Source of the DNA: Fimbriiglobus sp. | GTDB lineage: Bacteria; Planctomycetota; Planctomycetia; Gemmatales; Gemmataceae | Assembly (NCBI GenBank): GCA_025352585.1 | Contig: JANXTD010000190.1 | Coordinates: 1-8,304 of the forward strand | Direction: 5' to 3' | Length of the DNA stretch: 8,304 bases | In this document: in pieces, positions 6,388 through 8,304 of the stretch | Numbering within the stretch: position 1 is the stretch's first letter | Layout of the letters: each line of letters starts with the position of its first letter | Translations under genes and position numbers: made by a program | The notes under the pieces: generated by a model | The model's input: only the letters and a program-made list of their open reading frames with translations | Databases searched by the model: none | Told to the model about the DNA's origin: nothing

Positions 6388-7779
6388 ATGCCCACGTTCG
6401 TCCCCCGTATCGAGCCGGCCGGCTTCGCGCCCACGCGCCGCGACTGGCTCCGCCTGGCGCTGCCGGGCCTGCTCGGCGGCGGGGCGCTGCGGGCCGGGAC
6501 GCCGACGAAGCCGCGGGCCAAGTCGGTGCTGATCGTCTTCACCAGTGGCGGCATGAGCCAACTCGACACCTGGGACCCTAAGCCCGACGCGCCTCAAGAA
6601 ATCCGCGGGGCGTTCGGCTCGATCGCCACGACCGTGCCCGGCCTCCGCTTCGGCGAGCACCTGCCGAAACTCGCGGCGCTGGCGAAGCACGTCACCGTGG
6701 TCAAGTCGATGACGCACGACGACGCCGACCACGGCTCCGCGTGCTACTTGACGCTGACGGGGCACCAGCACCCGCGCAAAAGCTCGAACCCCCGGCCGGC
6801 GGCGACCGACGCGCCGAGCCTCGGGGCGGTCGTGCAACGGGTACGGCCGAGTGACCAGTTTCCGCACGCGGCGATGCAGGTCAACGGCCCGCTCTGGACG
6901 CCGCGCGAGCCGGGGCCGGGGCAGTACGGCGGCTTCCTCGGTCGCGGCTTCGACCCGCTCGAATTCGGCGACGTGACCCGCGGCAGCGACCTGCTACAAG
7001 GCCTGAGCCGGCCCGCCGACGTGCCGGCCGGCCGCGCCGACGACCGCCGCGCGCTGGCGGAACAACTCGACGGCCGGGCGAAGCTGTGGACCGGCACTGC
7101 GGGGCAGGCGGAGGTGTTGCGCAAGACGTACGACCTGCTCAACGCCCCGAAGACCCGCGACGCCTTCGACCTCGCCAAGGAGCCGGACGCCGTGCGCGAC
7201 CGCTACGGCCGCTACCGCGCCGGCCAGGCGTGCCTGCTCGGCCGCCGGCTCGTCGAGGCGGGGGTGCCGTGGGTGACGGTCTTCTTCAACCACTCCGTGC
7301 GCGGCCAGGACGCCCTGCCGGACGACACCGACGCCTACGGCTGGGACACGCACAACGACATCTTCGCCTCGATGCGCGACCACCTGCTGCCGCGCTTCGA
7401 CCGCAGCTTCTCGGTGCTGCTCGACGACCTCCGCGAGCGCGGTTTGCTCGCCACGACGCTGGTGGTGTGCGTTGGCGAGTTCGGCCGCGCGCCGACGGTC
7501 GCGGTCGAGAAGACTTTCGTGGGTAGTTCGCCGGGCCGCAAGCACTGGCCACGCTGTTACTCCGCCGTGGTCGCCGGGGCTGGGGTGACGCCCGGCGCGG
7601 TCTACGGGGCCAGCGACCGGCAGGCCGGGGAGGTGAAGGCGGACCCCGTGTCGCCGCCCGACCTCGCCGCGACGTTGCTCGACGCGCTGGGCATCCCCGC
7701 CGACGCGACCTACGCCGACCCGGCCGGCCGGCCGCTGCGGGTGACACCGGGCGACCCCGTGCGGGGGCTGTTTTCGTAA
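6388..7779 (+). CDS. DUF1501 family protein with a twin-arginine motif
   Basis: The product is 463 residues, a usual length for the DUF1501 family, which is abundant in planctomycetes and lies in the alkaline-phosphatase/sulfatase-like fold group. Its biochemical role is not established. The N-terminus has TRRDWLR (16-22, R17/R18) followed by a short hydrophobic stretch, a Tat-type export motif. Family motifs in order are FTSGGMSQLDTWDPKP (51-66), a WDTH at 319-322, GEFGRAPT (363-370), GRKHWP (383-388) followed by AGAGV and GAVYGASD (403-410), and a C-terminal LLDALGIP and GRPLR. These include conserved Asp/His residues that could bind metal or substrate. No Shine-Dalgarno is clear before the ATG at 6388; GGA at 6377-6379 is the closest. 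In this phylum such genes often sit beside DUF1549/DUF1553 cytochrome-type genes, but no such partner lies here. Confidence 0.9.
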   Translation: MPTFVPRIEPAGFAPTRRDWLRLALPGLLGGGALRAGTPTKPRAKSVLIVFTSGGMSQLDTWDPKPDAPQEIRGAFGSIATTVPGLRFGEHLPKLAALAKHVTVVKSMTHDDADHGSACYLTLTGHQHPRKSSNPRPAATDAPSLGAVVQRVRPSDQFPHAAMQVNGPLWTPREPGPGQYGGFLGRGFDPLEFGDVTRGSDLLQGLSRPADVPAGRADDRRALAEQLDGRAKLWTGTAGQAEVLRKTYDLLNAPKTRDAFDLAKEPDAVRDRYGRYRAGQACLLGRRLVEAGVPWVTVFFNHSVRGQDALPDDTDAYGWDTHNDIFASMRDHLLPRFDRSFSVLLDDLRERGLLATTLVVCVGEFGRAPTVAVEKTFVGSSPGRKHWPRCYSAVVAGAGVTPGAVYGASDRQAGEVKADPVSPPDLAATLLDALGIPADATYADPAGRPLRVTPGDPVRGLFS

Positions 7780-7781
7780 CG

Positions 7782-8304
7782 CTACTTCGCGAACTGCCAG
7801 TCCTCGTCGAACAACCCCGCGGCGACCGTCTCACTGTGCGCCGGGTCGAGCTTCGTCGGCGCGAGCTTGAGCACCGCCCAGTCGCCGAGGCGTGGGTACA
7901 GCAAGGCGTTGCTACCCTCGAACTCGGCGGCGTGGAAGGTGTGGCCGGAGTTCAGCGCAAGGTAACGGTCTCGCTTCAGCGGGTCGGGGTAGATCAGCAC
8001 CGGGTAGTGCGTCTTGGCGTCGTAACTGACGCCGTTGACGGTGAGCGTGTCGGCCGTCCAGGTGATCGGCAGCTTCGGCAGCACTGCGGCGACCAGCGGC
8101 GAGTCGAAGGTACCGAAGATCACGCGGGCGGTTTCCGGCAGGGTCGCGTCGGTTAGCGTCGGCAGGACGCCGCGGAAGTAACGGTCCCACTCGCGGCCGA
8201 AGCGAGCGTGCGACGCCGCCAGCGACGCGGCCACGGGGGAGTCACCGGCCGGCGCGGGGGCGACGGCGAACGGCCTCATGAAGGCGTCGTCGATTGGGCC
8301 TTGC
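7782..8304 (-). CDS. C-terminal part of a prolyl-oligopeptidase-like alpha/beta hydrolase (5' end outside window)
   Basis: Only the 3' end is present. The frame stays open to the right edge, reading QGPIDDAF directly before the Met codon at 8277-8279. That Met is therefore internal, because GPIDDAFM is itself a motif I recognise in this family. Numbering from that Met, FGREWDRYFRG (27-37) precedes a RVIFGTFDSPL strand (52-62), then a YPVLIYPDP segment (92-100) and NSGHTFHAAEF (110-120), LLYPRLGDWAVLK (126-138), and GLFDEDW near the stop at 7782. This ending matches large planctomycete proteins annotated as prolyl-oligopeptidase or alpha/beta-hydrolase family. The catalytic Ser motif and any signal peptide would lie upstream, beyond the window, so activity cannot be judged. 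It is convergent with the DUF1501 gene, 2 bases apart. Confidence 0.65.
   Translation of the reverse strand, partial: QGPIDDAFMRPFAVAPAPAGDSPVAASLAASHARFGREWDRYFRGVLPTLTDATLPETARVIFGTFDSPLVAAVLPKLPITWTADTLTVNGVSYDAKTHYPVLIYPDPLKRDRYLALNSGHTFHAAEFEGSNALLYPRLGDWAVLKLAPTKLDPAHSETVAAGLFDEDWQFAK

Noticed and set aside
5366..6532. 388-codon open frame on the plus strand
   Set aside because: It covers tyrA antisense, the divergent promoter region and the start of the DUF1501 gene in another frame. Both overlapped genes are clearly real.
6265..6867. 200-codon minus-strand frame across the tyrA/DUF1501 boundary
   Set aside because: It is antisense to the DUF1501 N-terminus and overlaps the tyrA start in another frame. 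The product has no recognisable motif.
1..8304. CRISPR array, defence system, mobile element or phage genes
   Set aside because: I looked for spaced direct repeats, terminal inverted repeats, transposase or integrase motifs and nuclease motifs and saw none. The window consists of housekeeping and planctomycete-typical families.

Overview
This very GC-rich window looks like chromosomal DNA from a planctomycete, probably Gemmata-like. I infer this from the gene families: a Tat-motif DUF1501 protein, an exported toroid/DUF4159 protein, and a large hydrolase with the NSGHTFH tail common in that phylum. It also fits the strong third-position GC bias, which opens long false ORFs opposite every gene. 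No search was run.

Layout, left to right. Positions 1-80 are a non-coding tail containing a short 8-bp-period repeat and a small dyad. A minus-strand gene for an exported protein (81-2534) carries an alpha/alpha-toroid domain followed by two DUF4159-like modules. A 76-base gap holds a strong GC hairpin just after the next gene's stop and a possible promoter. purL (2611-5475, minus) encodes FGAM synthase with a tandem PurS-like N-terminus and no glutaminase domain. tyrA (5459-6304, minus) overlaps the start of purL by 17 bases. An 83-base divergent promoter region separates tyrA from a plus-strand DUF1501 gene (6388-7779). That gene meets, tail to tail with 2 bases between, the 3' end of a minus-strand alpha/beta-hydrolase (prolyl-oligopeptidase-like) gene that runs off the right edge.

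How the genes work together. tyrA and purL form a tight, probably translationally coupled, housekeeping pair (tyrosine and purine biosynthesis). PurL needs a separate PurQ glutaminase, which is not in this window. The toroid/DUF4159 protein, the DUF1501 protein and the hydrolase are families of unknown or loosely known function, at least the first two of them exported. Nothing here links them to one pathway. I see no mobile element, CRISPR array, RNA gene or defence system. The most unusual points are the internal DUF4159 duplication, the PurS-PurS-PurL architecture with an HNR motif where I expect HNH, and an NADP-type signature in TyrA.
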